The notes: generated from the letters alone by a model not told the origin. A stretch of 64,000 nucleotides of DNA from RGIG4034 sp045576455 (GCA_045576455.1 JAZNGM010000001.1:62001-126000); one strand, 5' to 3'; shown: positions 50,318-59,932, numbered from the stretch's first letter. Program-made: numbers and translations.

Positions 50318-51092
50318 CATTTTCATAAAGTATTTTGTTTTTTGTATCTTCACTTAGCGGCATACCCGAAAGTATATTTACATATTGGCTTTGATCGCCC
50401 CAAGGGGAATCGGTTGCAAAGAGAATACGCTTAGCACCGTGGTTATTAATTATGCGTAATAATTGTTCTTCCTTAATAATTCCTAATGAATATGAAGTAT
50501 CAAAATATACGTTTTTTCCAACCAGGTACTTTTCTACGTCGTCCCATTCCTTAAAACCTCCGGTATGTGCCAGTACGAGTTTTTCCGGCTTAACATCTTT
50601 TATCACTTCGTCAGCCATCCTTGGTGTACAGTGTATGGGATCACCAAAACCGATATCGTAGCCTGCATGTACCGATATAATCAAATCAAGCTCCGTTGCA
50701 TAGGCAATAATGTTTTTGTATTTTATATCGTTGAAATAAGTGTTTTGATAGTCGGGGTGTAACTTAATTCCTTTTATACCCATCCTTTTGATTTCGCGAA
50801 GCTCTTCTTTATAGTTAGGACTGTCAGGATGAATGCCTCCAAAAGAAATAATCCGGTTAGGGTAATTTACATTTAAAGAAACGGCATTTGTTAGAATTTT
50901 ATCGAATTGCTTAGGATTTGTTACTACCGGTAATATTACTGAAATATCTACGGAGGCCTTATCCATACTCTTAATAAGGTCGGTTATTAATCCGTTTGTG
51001 CATGCTTTTATGTCTGCCATGTTTTCCAGTTTTTCAATCGTGGAGGCAGCAATTTTTTCAGGAAAAACATGTGTGTGGAAATCAATAATCAT
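50295..51092 (-). CDS. Amidohydrolase-family TIM-barrel enzyme
   Basis: The start ATG at 51092 (MIIDFHTHVFPEK) follows AAAGGA by 8 bases; an upstream in-frame ATG at 51110 is not used. The 265 residues have the metal-binding DFHTHVFP at the N-terminus, SFGGIHPDSP, GIKLHPDYQ, ISVHAGYD, LAHTGGF and FATDSPWG. These place it in the amidohydrolase_2 group (decarboxylases and hydrolases acting on ring or carboxylate substrates). The substrate is unknown. It is close to, but separated by a terminator from, the aryl-pyruvate genes. Confidence 0.85.
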   Translation of the reverse strand: MIIDFHTHVFPEKIAASTIEKLENMADIKACTNGLITDLIKSMDKASVDISVILPVVTNPKQFDKILTNAVSLNVNYPNRIISFGGIHPDSPNYKEELREIKRMGIKGIKLHPDYQNTYFNDIKYKNIIAYATELDLIISVHAGYDIGFGDPIHCTPRMADEVIKDVKPEKLVLAHTGGFKEWDDVEKYLVGKNVYFDTSYSLGIIKEEQLLRIINNHGAKRILFATDSPWGDQSQYVNILSGMPLSEDTKNKILYENAKSLLDI

Positions 51093-51167
51093 GTTTATAA
51101 TCCTTTCCATTTTTGTATATCATTAGTATGAATGTTGAATAAAAATAATATGTATGTATTTTGCGCA

Positions 51168-51199
51168 GAAAATGGCAAGTAACTCAAGTTACTTGCCAT
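51168..51199 (-). terminator. Terminator of the IorAB-PaaK-ACT operon
   Basis: ATGGCAAGTAACT (51172-51184) and AGTTACTTGCCAT (51187-51199) are perfect arms with a two-base loop. On the minus strand the stem runs into TTTTC. It lies 14 bases past the ACT gene stop. Confidence 0.85.
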
Positions 51200-51213
51200 A
51201 AATTATACTTATA

Positions 51214-51642
51214 TTACAGATTGTAAGCGTACTGCGGATCCAGCATTTCAAAGCCTTTCTCTGTTAATACGGAAAGTGCTTTGTCATTATCATTTGTCTT
51301 TATGATAATGGAAGCGTTATCCATACCTGAGGTAAATGCATACATATATTCAATGTTAAGCTCTTGAACACTCAGTTCTTTTGTGATTGTATGAAGCGTT
51401 CCGAAGCTGTGTGGAATTTTAACGGCCACTACATTGGTGAGCATGGCTGAGAAACCATTTTCTTTTAAAATTTGTTTTCCTTTGTCCGGGTCTGATACAA
51501 TCATTCTCAGAAGTCCGTATTCGCTTGTGTCTGCAAGAGAAATGCATACAATATTAATGCCATTTGCTGCAAGGGTTTCAGTAACCTTTTCAAGACGGCC
51601 TTCACGGTTTTCAATAAAAATAGATAATTGTTTAAGAAACAT
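51214..51642 (-). CDS. Tandem ACT-domain protein
   Basis: AGGAGG precedes the ATG. The 142 residues are two ACT domains in a row: LSIFIENREGRLEKVTETLA (1-66) and VAVKIPHSFGTLHTITKEL (about 72-140). ACT domains bind amino acids and act as regulators. It follows the phenylacetate-CoA ligase gene by 11 bases, a common arrangement, and probably senses an aromatic amino acid or its keto acid for this pathway. Confidence 0.9.
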   Translation of the reverse strand: MFLKQLSIFIENREGRLEKVTETLAANGINIVCISLADTSEYGLLRMIVSDPDKGKQILKENGFSAMLTNVVAVKIPHSFGTLHTITKELSVQELNIEYMYAFTSGMDNASIIIKTNDNDKALSVLTEKGFEMLDPQYAYNL

Positions 51643-51653
51643 AGCACCCTCCT

Positions 51654-52952
51654 TTAGACTAATTTACGTTTGTCAATAACGCGTTTTGCTTTTCCTTCAC
51701 TTCTCTCTAAGGTTCTTGGTTCTACCAGCTTAACCTTAGCGGCGATTTGAAGTGCACTCTGCAGTGCGTGAGCAATTTTCTTAGTTAAGTTTTCAAGTAC
51801 TTTGACTTCGTCGGTGTAGAACTGTTCTTGTACTTCCACCTGAACTTCAAGTGTGTCAAGATTGTTAACACGGTCTACAATCATAAGATAGTTAGGTGTT
51901 ACTTCAGGAAGTTCAAGTAAAGCGGCTTCTACCTGTGATGGGAATACGTTAACGCCACGGATAATAAGCATATCATCAGAACGTCCTTTGAAACGGGAGA
52001 TTCTAGGTAATGTTCTTCCGCATTCGCAGGTTGAATGATCGATGCTTGTTAAGTCTTTGGTACGATAACGGAGAAGTGGCATACCTTCTTTGGTTAAGGT
52101 AGTAAATACAAGCTCTCCGGTAACGTTATCGGCTACCGGTAATAATGTATCCGGATCGACAATTTCAGGATAGAAATGATCATCGTATACATGTAAGCCT
52201 TTATGGAACTGACAGTCAGCAGCAACACCCGGGCCACATATTTCGCTTAAGCCGTAAATGTCGTATGCTTTAATGCGAAGTTTTTCTTCAATCTGAAGTC
52301 TCATGTTTTCGGTCCATGGTTCTGCACCACAGATTGCTGCCTTAAGTTTAAGGTGGTCAAGGCACTTCATTTCATCAATTACTTCTGCAATATGTAACAA
52401 ATAAGATGGTGTACATGCAATAGCGGTTACCCCGAAATCTTCCATCATGGTAACCAACCTTTTGGTATTACCGGTAGATTGCGGAACTACGGTTGCACCA
52501 AGGTTTTCAACACCGTAATGGAGTCCAAGGCCTCCGGTGAAAAGACCGTAGCCGTATGCAACCTGTACGTGGTCTTCTTTTGTGATGCCGGTCATGGCAA
52601 GTACACGTGCTACACATTCCTGCCAAAGTTCAATATCTTTTCTTGTGTAAGCAACAACGGTTGCTTTTCCGGTAGTACCGCTGGAAGCGTGTACACGGAC
52701 GATTTCAGACTGAGGGACAGCAAGCAGACCGAATGGATAGTTGTCTCTTAAGTCATCCTTAGTTGTGTAAGGAAGTTTGGTTATGTCTTCGATCGAACGG
52801 ATATCGCCCGGTTCCAAGCCAAGCTCCTGCATTTTTTTGCGATAGAATTCTACGTTGTGATATACCCGGTCAACGAGCTTGACAAGCCGCTTGCTTTGCA
52901 TGTTGGCCATTTCATCACGACTCATACATTCACGTGATTCATTCCAAATCAT
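51654..52952 (-). CDS. paaK: Phenylacetate-CoA ligase
   Basis: AGGAGG precedes the ATG. The 432 residues are an adenylate-forming enzyme: AMP-binding loop HASSGTTGKATVV (about 88-100), AYGYGLFTGGLGLHYG, YDIYGLSEICGPGVA, RTKDLTSI, GRSDDMLIIRGVNVFPSQ, and catalytic Lys in the SEGKAKRVIDKR tail. It activates aryl acetates to aryl-acetyl-CoA with ATP, or may run in reverse to gain ATP during fermentation. Downstream of iorAB, it fits the step after oxidative decarboxylation of aryl pyruvates. Confidence 0.93.
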   Translation of the reverse strand: MIWNESRECMSRDEMANMQSKRLVKLVDRVYHNVEFYRKKMQELGLEPGDIRSIEDITKLPYTTKDDLRDNYPFGLLAVPQSEIVRVHASSGTTGKATVVAYTRKDIELWQECVARVLAMTGITKEDHVQVAYGYGLFTGGLGLHYGVENLGATVVPQSTGNTKRLVTMMEDFGVTAIACTPSYLLHIAEVIDEMKCLDHLKLKAAICGAEPWTENMRLQIEEKLRIKAYDIYGLSEICGPGVAADCQFHKGLHVYDDHFYPEIVDPDTLLPVADNVTGELVFTTLTKEGMPLLRYRTKDLTSIDHSTCECGRTLPRISRFKGRSDDMLIIRGVNVFPSQVEAALLELPEVTPNYLMIVDRVNNLDTLEVQVEVQEQFYTDEVKVLENLTKKIAHALQSALQIAAKVKLVEPRTLERSEGKAKRVIDKRKLV

Positions 52953-52991
52953 TTTTTGTCCTCCTGCCTTGATGGCGTATAAATATAATAA

Positions 52992-53561
52992 TTATAATTC
53001 AAAACCTACTTCAAAGGCTTTTTTATTCATTTCAACAGTTTTTGCAGGAACAGTATTTTCGATTACTTTAAGCCAGTCTTCTTTTTTGAAATTCATATGC
53101 TTTGCTGCAACACCGATAATGATTGTGTTAAATACTTTGGAATTACCGAGTTTTTTAGCTTCTGCCATGGCGTCTACGGCTACCACTTTATGTTTTGCAC
53201 TTAATGTATCGATAATGTTTTCCGGATATTTGCTGGCACCGGTTACAACTGTAATAGGATCGATGCGCTGGTCGTTAACGATGAGTACGCCGTCCTTTTT
53301 AAGGAAATGTGCATAACGCATAGCTTCAAGTCTTTCAAAAGCTATAAGTACGTCTGCCTGACCTTCTTCTACGATTGGCTCTGCAACCTGTTCGCCGTAA
53401 CGGACGAAGGTTACAACGCTACCGCCACGCTGTGCCATACCGTGTACCTCTGAAAGTTTTACATCATAGCCGGCTGTGGTAATAATGCCACCCAAAACAC
53501 GGCTTGTAAGTAAGGTTCCCTGTCCGCCTACGCCGACAATCATAATATTTTTTGTAGTCAT
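52992..53561 (-). CDS. iorB: Indolepyruvate:ferredoxin oxidoreductase, beta subunit
   Basis: A full GGAGGTG precedes the ATG. The 189 residues match the gamma-type domain of 2-oxoacid:ferredoxin oxidoreductases: NIMIVGVGGQGTLLTSRVLG, LSEVHGMAQRGGSVVTFVRYG, VLIAFERLEAMRY. It pairs with the alpha subunit 5 bases upstream to convert aryl pyruvates (from Trp, Phe, Tyr) to aryl-acetyl-CoA and CO2 with reduced ferredoxin. Confidence 0.94.
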   Translation of the reverse strand: MTTKNIMIVGVGGQGTLLTSRVLGGIITTAGYDVKLSEVHGMAQRGGSVVTFVRYGEQVAEPIVEEGQADVLIAFERLEAMRYAHFLKKDGVLIVNDQRIDPITVVTGASKYPENIIDTLSAKHKVVAVDAMAEAKKLGNSKVFNTIIIGVAAKHMNFKKEDWLKVIENTVPAKTVEMNKKAFEVGFEL

Positions 53562-53566
53562 CTTAC

Positions 53567-55306
53567 TTACACCTCCTTCTGTTCAATGGCACCGAATTTA
53601 CATCTCTGCATACAGAGACCACATCCGTTACACATAGTATCGTCTATTACAATGTTTCCTTCATCATTTTTAGTGATGGCAGGGCATCCCGGTACGAGAC
53701 ACATGCCGCACTTCTTACAATTATCAGGAATCATTACGCATTTTTTAGTAGATATATTTGTCTTCAAAAGTGCACAAGGTGCTTTTGTGATGATGACACT
53801 TACTTCATCACGTGCCACTTCTCTTTTTACTACTTCCTCAAGCTTTGCGGTATCAAAAGCATCTACTTCGTATACGTGCTCAATACCGAGTGCTTTACAA
53901 AGGTTAAATATATTGATGGCATAAACTGTCTCGCCCATAAGGGTTTTTCCGGTTGCAGCATGATCCTGATGACCTGTCATACCTGTAGTAGAATTGTCAA
54001 GAATCATTACCGTTCCTGTACCCTGGTTATATACCATGTTCATAAGAGAGTTTACACCGGTATGCAAGAAAGTTGAATCGCCGATAACGGCAACCCAATT
54101 CTTGATATATTCCTTACCTTTTGCTTTTTCCATACCGTGTAGGGTTGATATACTTGCACCCATACAAACGGTGGTATCTACAACGTTAAGAGGAGCTACG
54201 GCACCTAATGTATAACAACCGATATCACCGGCACCATGAATGTTAAGCTTTTTAAGTACTGAATAAACACTTCTGTGCGGACAACCCGGACAGAGAATAG
54301 GAGGTCTTGCCGGTACTTCGTAAGGCGTATCAATTTCAACTTCCTCTTTAAGAATGGCTTTTCTAATCATATTGGCGCTGTATTCGCCCTGCACTGTAAA
54401 GATTTCTTTACCGATAGCCTTAATGCCCCATGATTTAACCTGTTCCTCGATTAACGGTTCAAGTTCTTCCACAACGTAAAGCGTATCTACTTTTTTAGCA
54501 AAATCTTCAATCATTTTCTTGGGAAGCGGCTGTACCATACCAAGCTTTAACACAGAAGCATTAGGAAGAGCTTCTTTTACATACTGGTAAGGGATACCGC
54601 TTGTAATGACACCGATTTTTGTATCATTCATTTCGACACGGTTAACCGGCATATTTTCGCCGTCTTCAGCCATGCGTTTTAAACGTTCTTCAACAAAAAG
54701 ATGACGAAGCTTTGCATTACCCGGCATCATTACATATTTCTTGGGGTCTCTTTCGTATGGTTTATCTTCAATTTCTACACGGTCGCATAATTCTACAACA
54801 CCTTGTGAATGTGCAAGACGGGTAGTGGTGCGTAACATGACCGGTGTGTCATATTTTTCGCTTATTTCAAAAGCATATTTCATAAAGTCTTTGGCTTCTT
54901 GTGAATCAGAAGGCTCAAGGACAGGAAGCTGTGCGGTTCTTGCTACACATCTTGAGTCCTGCTCATTCTGTGAAGAATAAAGACCCGGGTCGTCGGCAGC
55001 TACCAGTACAAGACCGCCGTTTACGCCGATATATGATACGGTAAAAAGCGGGTCGCTGGCAACATTGACACCAACGTGCTTCATAGATGCCATACTTCTT
55101 ACGCCACTGATGGATGCTCCTATTGCAACTTCCATGGCAACTTTTTCGTTAGGTGACCATTCCGCATAGATTTCAGGATATTTAATAATATTTTCACTAA
55201 TCTCGGTACTAGGTGTTCCCGGATAAGCAGCAGACACTTTGACGCCTGCCTCATACGCTCCGCGGGCAATTGCTTCATTACCCAGCATTATTTTCTTTTC
55301 ACTCAT
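53567..55306 (-). CDS. iorA: Indolepyruvate:ferredoxin oxidoreductase, alpha subunit
   Basis: GGAGG precedes the ATG. The 579 residues have the pyrimidine-type domain (GNEAIARGAYEAGVKVSAAYPGTPSTE), a TPP-binding domain (GDIGCYTLG, GMGAS-like CMGASIST, IGDSTFLHTGVNSL, LDNSTTGMTGHQ), and a C-terminal ferredoxin domain with two 4Fe-4S motifs, CKKCGMCLVPGCP and CNGCGLCMQRC (about 535-572). First gene of a four-gene operon. The enzyme ferments aromatic amino acids after transamination. Confidence 0.95.
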   Translation of the reverse strand: MSEKKIMLGNEAIARGAYEAGVKVSAAYPGTPSTEISENIIKYPEIYAEWSPNEKVAMEVAIGASISGVRSMASMKHVGVNVASDPLFTVSYIGVNGGLVLVAADDPGLYSSQNEQDSRCVARTAQLPVLEPSDSQEAKDFMKYAFEISEKYDTPVMLRTTTRLAHSQGVVELCDRVEIEDKPYERDPKKYVMMPGNAKLRHLFVEERLKRMAEDGENMPVNRVEMNDTKIGVITSGIPYQYVKEALPNASVLKLGMVQPLPKKMIEDFAKKVDTLYVVEELEPLIEEQVKSWGIKAIGKEIFTVQGEYSANMIRKAILKEEVEIDTPYEVPARPPILCPGCPHRSVYSVLKKLNIHGAGDIGCYTLGAVAPLNVVDTTVCMGASISTLHGMEKAKGKEYIKNWVAVIGDSTFLHTGVNSLMNMVYNQGTGTVMILDNSTTGMTGHQDHAATGKTLMGETVYAINIFNLCKALGIEHVYEVDAFDTAKLEEVVKREVARDEVSVIITKAPCALLKTNISTKKCVMIPDNCKKCGMCLVPGCPAITKNDEGNIVIDDTMCNGCGLCMQRCKFGAIEQKEV

Positions 55307-55346
55307 TTGTTTCCTCCAATTGTTTCAAACTGCAAACAGCAATACC

Positions 55347-55355
55347 ATTATAGCA
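55347..55355 (-). promoter_or_regulatory. Extended -10 promoter of the iorA operon
   Basis: On the minus strand TGCTATAAT is a perfect extended -10. No strong -35 is visible. The 237-base gap between iorA and ftsH holds this promoter and the divergent ftsH promoter, and nothing else I can name. Confidence 0.6.
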
Positions 55356-55430
55356 TAACTAAATACAATAAAAACAGATGTAAAATGCATTTTTTAATAA
55401 ATCTTTCATTTAGTTTTCACAAACTATATG

Positions 55431-55459
55431 TTGCTTTTCATTTTTTCACAATCTATAAT
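55431..55459 (+). promoter_or_regulatory. Promoter of ftsH
   Basis: TTGCTT (55431-55436) and TATAAT (55454-55459) with exactly 17 bases between. It predicts a 5' UTR of about 90 bases. Confidence 0.75.
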
Positions 55460-55558
55460 GAAATGGTATATTGTCAATAATAAATATAGGTTACCATCTG
55501 CATGAATTTGGGCAGATAACAATATATTTCAGAAAGCTTAGGATTGAGAGAAAACGTA

Positions 55559-57745
55559 ATGGATAATAACCTGAATAATTACAATAATAATCAAGATTCC
55601 AACCGGAATAGTGATAATGGAAACAATAATGGGAACGGGAACCGGAATCAGGGTAATGCACCTAAAAAGCAGAATTTACTGCTTCTTCTTGTTGCCATTC
55701 TGATGACGCTTCTTGCTGTGAGCTATTTGATGAAGCTTATGAACGGTTCTTCTGCAAAGGAGATAACCTATAATGAGTTCATTGCCATGCTTGATAAAGG
55801 GGAAGTGGAGAAAATTGAGATTGCAGATGACCAGATTAATATTTTCCCGAAAACAGAAGAGGGCGGATATAAATCAGGCATCGTTTATTTTACGGGTAAA
55901 GCTGAGGAAAATTCCGAGATAACGGCACGTGTGCTTGCTGCTAATCCGGATATCCAGGTAGAAAAAGTTATACCGGATAAGACCAACTGGCTTTTAAGTA
56001 TCATTGTTACCTATGTGGTACCTATTTTACTGTTTTGGTTATTGTTAAGTTTCCTGTTTAGAAGAATTTCAAAAAGTAGTGGCGGTATTATGGGCGTGGG
56101 TAAGTCAAATGCCAAGGTGTACGGACAGAAGGAGACCGGTGTAACCTTTGCAGATGTTGCCGGAGAGGATGAAGCTAAAGAGTCTCTTGTTGAAGTGGTT
56201 GATTTCCTTCATAATCCGGAGAAGTATGCTAAAATTGGTGCAAGACTCCCTAAGGGAGCGCTCCTTGTAGGACCTCCGGGAACCGGTAAGACCTTACTTG
56301 CCAAAGCGGTTGCGGGAGAAGCGCATGTTCCGTTTTTCTCTTTGGCCGGTTCTGATTTTATTGAGCTTTATGTCGGTGTAGGTGCTTCCCGTGTCCGTGA
56401 TTTGTTTAAGGAAGCAGAAAAGAATGCACCGTGTATTATTTTTATTGATGAAATTGATGCGATAGGAAGAAGCCGTGATTCTAAGTACGGTGGCGGTAAT
56501 GAAGAGCGTGAGCAGACACTTAACCAGCTGTTATCAGAGATGGATGGTTTTGACGGCAAGAAAGGAATTATAATCCTTGCGGCGACAAACCGACCGGAAA
56601 TTCTTGATAAAGCATTGCTTCGTCCGGGCCGTTTTGACAGAAGAATTATTGTTGATAAACCTGACCTTAAAGGACGTGTGGATATTCTTAAAGTACATTC
56701 TAAGAATGTGCTTATGGATGAAAGTGTTAATCTGGAAGAAATTGCACTGGCAACCAGCGGGGCAGTGGGTTCCGATCTTGCGAATATGATTAATGAGGCG
56801 GCAATCAATGCCGTTAAGTCCGGAAGACAGTTTGTATCCCAGGCAGATTTGTTTAATGCGGTTGAGGTAGTCCTTGTCGGAAAAGAGAAGAAAGACCGTG
56901 TTATGAGTAAAGAAGAACGCAGGATTGTGTCTTATCACGAGGTAGGTCATGCTTTGATCAGTGCTTTGCAGAAAAATTCAGAGCCGGTACAGAAAATTAC
57001 AATTGTACCACGTACCATGGGTGCTTTGGGATATGTTATGCATGTGCCGGAAGAAGAAAAATATCTTAATACGGAAGCAGAATTAAGGGATATGTTAGTT
57101 GGGTATCTCGGCGGACGTGCGGCGGAAGAAATTGTGTTTGATACGGTAACGACCGGCGCGGCAAATGATATCGAGAAAGCAACTGAGATTGCAAGAAGCA
57201 TGGTTACCCAGTACGGTATGAGCAAGAAATTCGGACTTATGGGACTTGAAACCGTAGAAAGCCGTTATCTTGACGGACGTGCGGCACTTAACTGTTCTGA
57301 CGTTACGGCAGCAGATATTGATACGGAAGTCATGGAGATATTAAAGGAAAGCTATGCAGAAGCGAAGAGGCTGCTTTCAGAAAACCGTGATGTTATGGAT
57401 AAGCTTGCTGATTTCCTTATTGAGAAAGAGACTATCACAGGTAAGGAGTTTATGAGTATTTTCCGTAAGGAAAAGGGATTGCCTGAACCGGAAGAGGAGC
57501 ATAAAGAGGAAGAAGGTAAGGAAGCAGACGTAAACGATACAATCAAGGAAGCAGAACCTGTAAAGCAAGAAACTGTGCAGGAAACAGAAAACAGAAGCTT
57601 TGAAGAAGTAGTGAGTCAGGTTATGAAAGAGGATGAAACTTCTTCCAAGGATGAAATTTCTTCTAAGGGTGACATTTCTTCCAAGGATGAAATGTCAGAT
57701 CTTTTAAAGAACCGTGTATACAGAAGAGATGATAGTAATAAATAG
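55559..57745 (+). CDS. ftsH: ATP-dependent zinc metalloprotease FtsH
   Basis: The start is taken as ATG 55559 with GAGAG upstream; an in-frame TTG at 55544 after AGGA is possible. The 728 residues open with an Asn-rich tail (1-35), then TM1, an external domain and TM2 (about 145-168). The AAA domain has Walker A GPPGTGKT (238-245), Walker B IIFIDEIDAIG and the pore motif FVGVG-like YVGVG. The protease has HEVGH (His460, Glu461, His464). It degrades misfolded membrane proteins. The C-terminal 80 residues are Glu/Lys-rich and end with a three-fold SSKDEI-type repeat. Confidence 0.96.
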   Translation: MDNNLNNYNNNQDSNRNSDNGNNNGNGNRNQGNAPKKQNLLLLLVAILMTLLAVSYLMKLMNGSSAKEITYNEFIAMLDKGEVEKIEIADDQINIFPKTEEGGYKSGIVYFTGKAEENSEITARVLAANPDIQVEKVIPDKTNWLLSIIVTYVVPILLFWLLLSFLFRRISKSSGGIMGVGKSNAKVYGQKETGVTFADVAGEDEAKESLVEVVDFLHNPEKYAKIGARLPKGALLVGPPGTGKTLLAKAVAGEAHVPFFSLAGSDFIELYVGVGASRVRDLFKEAEKNAPCIIFIDEIDAIGRSRDSKYGGGNEEREQTLNQLLSEMDGFDGKKGIIILAATNRPEILDKALLRPGRFDRRIIVDKPDLKGRVDILKVHSKNVLMDESVNLEEIALATSGAVGSDLANMINEAAINAVKSGRQFVSQADLFNAVEVVLVGKEKKDRVMSKEERRIVSYHEVGHALISALQKNSEPVQKITIVPRTMGALGYVMHVPEEEKYLNTEAELRDMLVGYLGGRAAEEIVFDTVTTGAANDIEKATEIARSMVTQYGMSKKFGLMGLETVESRYLDGRAALNCSDVTAADIDTEVMEILKESYAEAKRLLSENRDVMDKLADFLIEKETITGKEFMSIFRKEKGLPEPEEEHKEEEGKEADVNDTIKEAEPVKQETVQETENRSFEEVVSQVMKEDETSSKDEISSKGDISSKDEMSDLLKNRVYRRDDSNK
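57641..57694 (+). repeat. Three 18-base tandem repeats at the 3' end of ftsH
   Basis: Units beginning TCTTCCAAGG, TCTTCTAAGG and TCTTCCAAGG encode SSKDEI, SSKGDI and SSKDEM in the disordered acidic tail. Confidence 0.8.
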
Positions 57746-57762
57746 TGGCTGGAGATATATTT

Positions 57763-57796
57763 AAAAGACTTGAGAGAATATCCCAAGTCTTTTATG
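57763..57796 (+). terminator. Terminator after ftsH
   Basis: AAAAGACTTG (57763-57772) and CAAGTCTTTT (57784-57793) are perfect arms with an 11-base loop. The T tract is short and the hairpin lies only 24 bases before uvrC, so some read-through is likely. Confidence 0.7.
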
Positions 57797-57818
57797 GTTA
57801 TTATGAAAGAGGTGCGTT

Positions 57819-59696
57819 ATGGCGTTTGATTTTAATGAAGAATTAAAAAAATTGCCCCATAAACCGGGTGTTTATATTATGCGTGATGCAAACGACAGCA
57901 TAATTTATGTCGGAAAAGCCATTGACCTTAATAAACGCGTGCATTCGTATTTTAGGGTAAGCACTAAAAAGACGGCGAAGATAGCTAAGATGGTTACGCT
58001 GATAGCACGGTTTGAATATATTATTACGGATTCCGAATTGGAGGCATTGGTGCTCGAGAATAATCTTATTAAAGAGAATTCCCCGCGCTATAATACGATG
58101 CTTAAGGATGATAAAACATATCCGTATATCAAGGTAACCGTGGGTGAAGCCTATCCCCGTATCTTGTTTTCACGCACCATGAAGAAAGATAAATCCAGAT
58201 ATTTTGGCCCTTATACAAGTGCAGCGGCGGTTAAGGATACCATAGAACTTTTAAACGGTATGTACTGTCTTAGAACTTGTAACAGAAATCTCCCCAAAGA
58301 TATTGGCAAAGAAAGACCGTGCCTGAACTATCAGATTAAAAAATGTATGGCACCATGCCAGGGATGTATATCGGAAGAGGATTACCGTAAAAATATAGAG
58401 GAAGCATTGGAGTTTTTGAACGGTAATTATAATAATGTCATAAAAGGCTTAGAAGCTAAAATGATGACAGCCAGTGAAAATATGGAATTTGAAGAAGCCA
58501 TCCGTTACCGTGATTTGTTGCAAAGTGTGCGTGCGATAGCGCAAAAGCAGAAAATTACGGATTATGAAGGCGAAGATAAAGATGTTATTGCGCTTGCCAG
58601 AGATAAGCAGGATGTGGTTGTCCAGGTGTTTTTTGTGCGTGGGGGCCGGTTGATTGGCAGGGAACATTTTCATATGGACCATGTGCTGGATGAAACAAAT
58701 GAGCAGATTCTATCAAGCTTTGTTAAACAGTTTTATGCGGGGACACCTGTGATTCCTAAGGAATTGATGTTGCAGTATGAGATAGAAGACGCTGAATTAA
58801 TTGAAAACTGGCTGACTGCTAAAAAGAATGCGAGGGTATATATCCGTAATCCTAAAATAGGAATGAAGGAAAAACTGGTAAGTCTTGCAGCGAGAAATGC
58901 CCAACTTGTACTTAATCAGGATCTTGATAAAATACGCCGTGAAGAAGATAGGACGTCAGGGGCGGTAAGAGAAATTGCTGCACTCATCGGCTTGGAAAAT
59001 ATTAAAAGAATTGAAGCCTTTGATATTTCCAATATCAGCGGATTTCAAAATGTCGGTTCCATGGTTGTGTTTGAAAATGGTAAGCCAAAGCGTTCGGATT
59101 ACCGTAAGTTTAGAATAAAATCAGTGGACGGTCCGGATGACTACGCATGTATGCATGAAGTTTTAACAAGACGCATAACCCATGGACTTGAAGAACGAAA
59201 TAAAGCACGGGAAAATAAAGAAGAGTCGTACGATAGTTTTACAAAACTCCCGGACTTGTTGCTTATGGATGGTGGTCGTGGGCAAGTTAATATCGCGTTA
59301 AAAGTGTTAGATGAATTAAAGGTGTCGATACCTGTATGCGGTATGGTAAAGGATGATAACCACAGAACCCGCGGTTTATACTATAATAATGAGGAAATAG
59401 CTATAAGCAAAGATTCTGAAGGTTTTAAATTGATTACCCGTATTCAGGACGAAGCCCACCGCTTTGCCATTGAATTCCACCGTTCTCTGCGTTCGAAAGC
59501 GCAGATACATTCCGTGCTGGATGATATACCGGGAGTGGGAAGTACCAGAAAAAAAGCATTAATGCGGCACTTTGGCTCAATAGAATTATTGAAGGAAGCA
59601 TCTGCAGATGAAATAGCCGAAATTCCGGAAATTCCTCTTAATGTAGCGGAAGGAATATATTCTTTTTTTCATAAAAACAAAGACAATGCGATGTAG
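57819..59696 (+). CDS. uvrC: Excinuclease ABC subunit C
   Basis: AAAGAGGTG precedes the ATG. The 625 residues have the N-terminal GIY-YIG nuclease (GVYIMRDANDSIIYVGKA, residues 16-33), a UVR motif (NMEFEEAIRYRDLL, near 220), and the central RNase-H-like nuclease (EAFDISNISG, PDLLLMDGGRGQV). The C-terminal helix-hairpin-helix is DDIPGVGSTRKKAL. It cuts on both sides of DNA lesions with UvrAB. All catalytic landmarks are present. Confidence 0.96.
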   Translation: MAFDFNEELKKLPHKPGVYIMRDANDSIIYVGKAIDLNKRVHSYFRVSTKKTAKIAKMVTLIARFEYIITDSELEALVLENNLIKENSPRYNTMLKDDKTYPYIKVTVGEAYPRILFSRTMKKDKSRYFGPYTSAAAVKDTIELLNGMYCLRTCNRNLPKDIGKERPCLNYQIKKCMAPCQGCISEEDYRKNIEEALEFLNGNYNNVIKGLEAKMMTASENMEFEEAIRYRDLLQSVRAIAQKQKITDYEGEDKDVIALARDKQDVVVQVFFVRGGRLIGREHFHMDHVLDETNEQILSSFVKQFYAGTPVIPKELMLQYEIEDAELIENWLTAKKNARVYIRNPKIGMKEKLVSLAARNAQLVLNQDLDKIRREEDRTSGAVREIAALIGLENIKRIEAFDISNISGFQNVGSMVVFENGKPKRSDYRKFRIKSVDGPDDYACMHEVLTRRITHGLEERNKARENKEESYDSFTKLPDLLLMDGGRGQVNIALKVLDELKVSIPVCGMVKDDNHRTRGLYYNNEEIAISKDSEGFKLITRIQDEAHRFAIEFHRSLRSKAQIHSVLDDIPGVGSTRKKALMRHFGSIELLKEASADEIAEIPEIPLNVAEGIYSFFHKNKDNAM

Positions 59697-59749
59697 TTGT
59701 GATAGTATATAAATACTGAAAGTCGTGTATTGGGAGAGTTTAGAATAAC

Positions 59750-59932
59750 ATGAAAGAAAAACTGAAACTTATTATTCCATCGGTGGTTGCTTCAATGATT
59801 GCTACCATATGCCTATGGGTTGTTTATAAAGAAACAGGAAAACTTAAGGCGGAATGGTGGAAACCAGTATCAGAAAATTCCTGTTTTGTCCCAACTGTGT
59901 ACACCGGTACTGGTGTTCCTTCTGTTATGTAA
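59750..59932 (+). CDS. Possible small single-helix membrane protein
   Basis: An ATG with GGGAGAG upstream opens a 60-codon frame. The product has one membrane helix (about 8-26, PSVVASMIATICLWVVY) and then a short Trp-rich tail. It fills most of the gap between uvrC and hprK. An overlapping frame (59854-60042) carries two CxxC pairs (CPNC, CSFC), so a frameshift joining the helix to a zinc-ribbon-like tail is conceivable. Treated as a doubtful gene. Confidence 0.35.
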   Translation: MKEKLKLIIPSVVASMIATICLWVVYKETGKLKAEWWKPVSENSCFVPTVYTGTGVPSVM

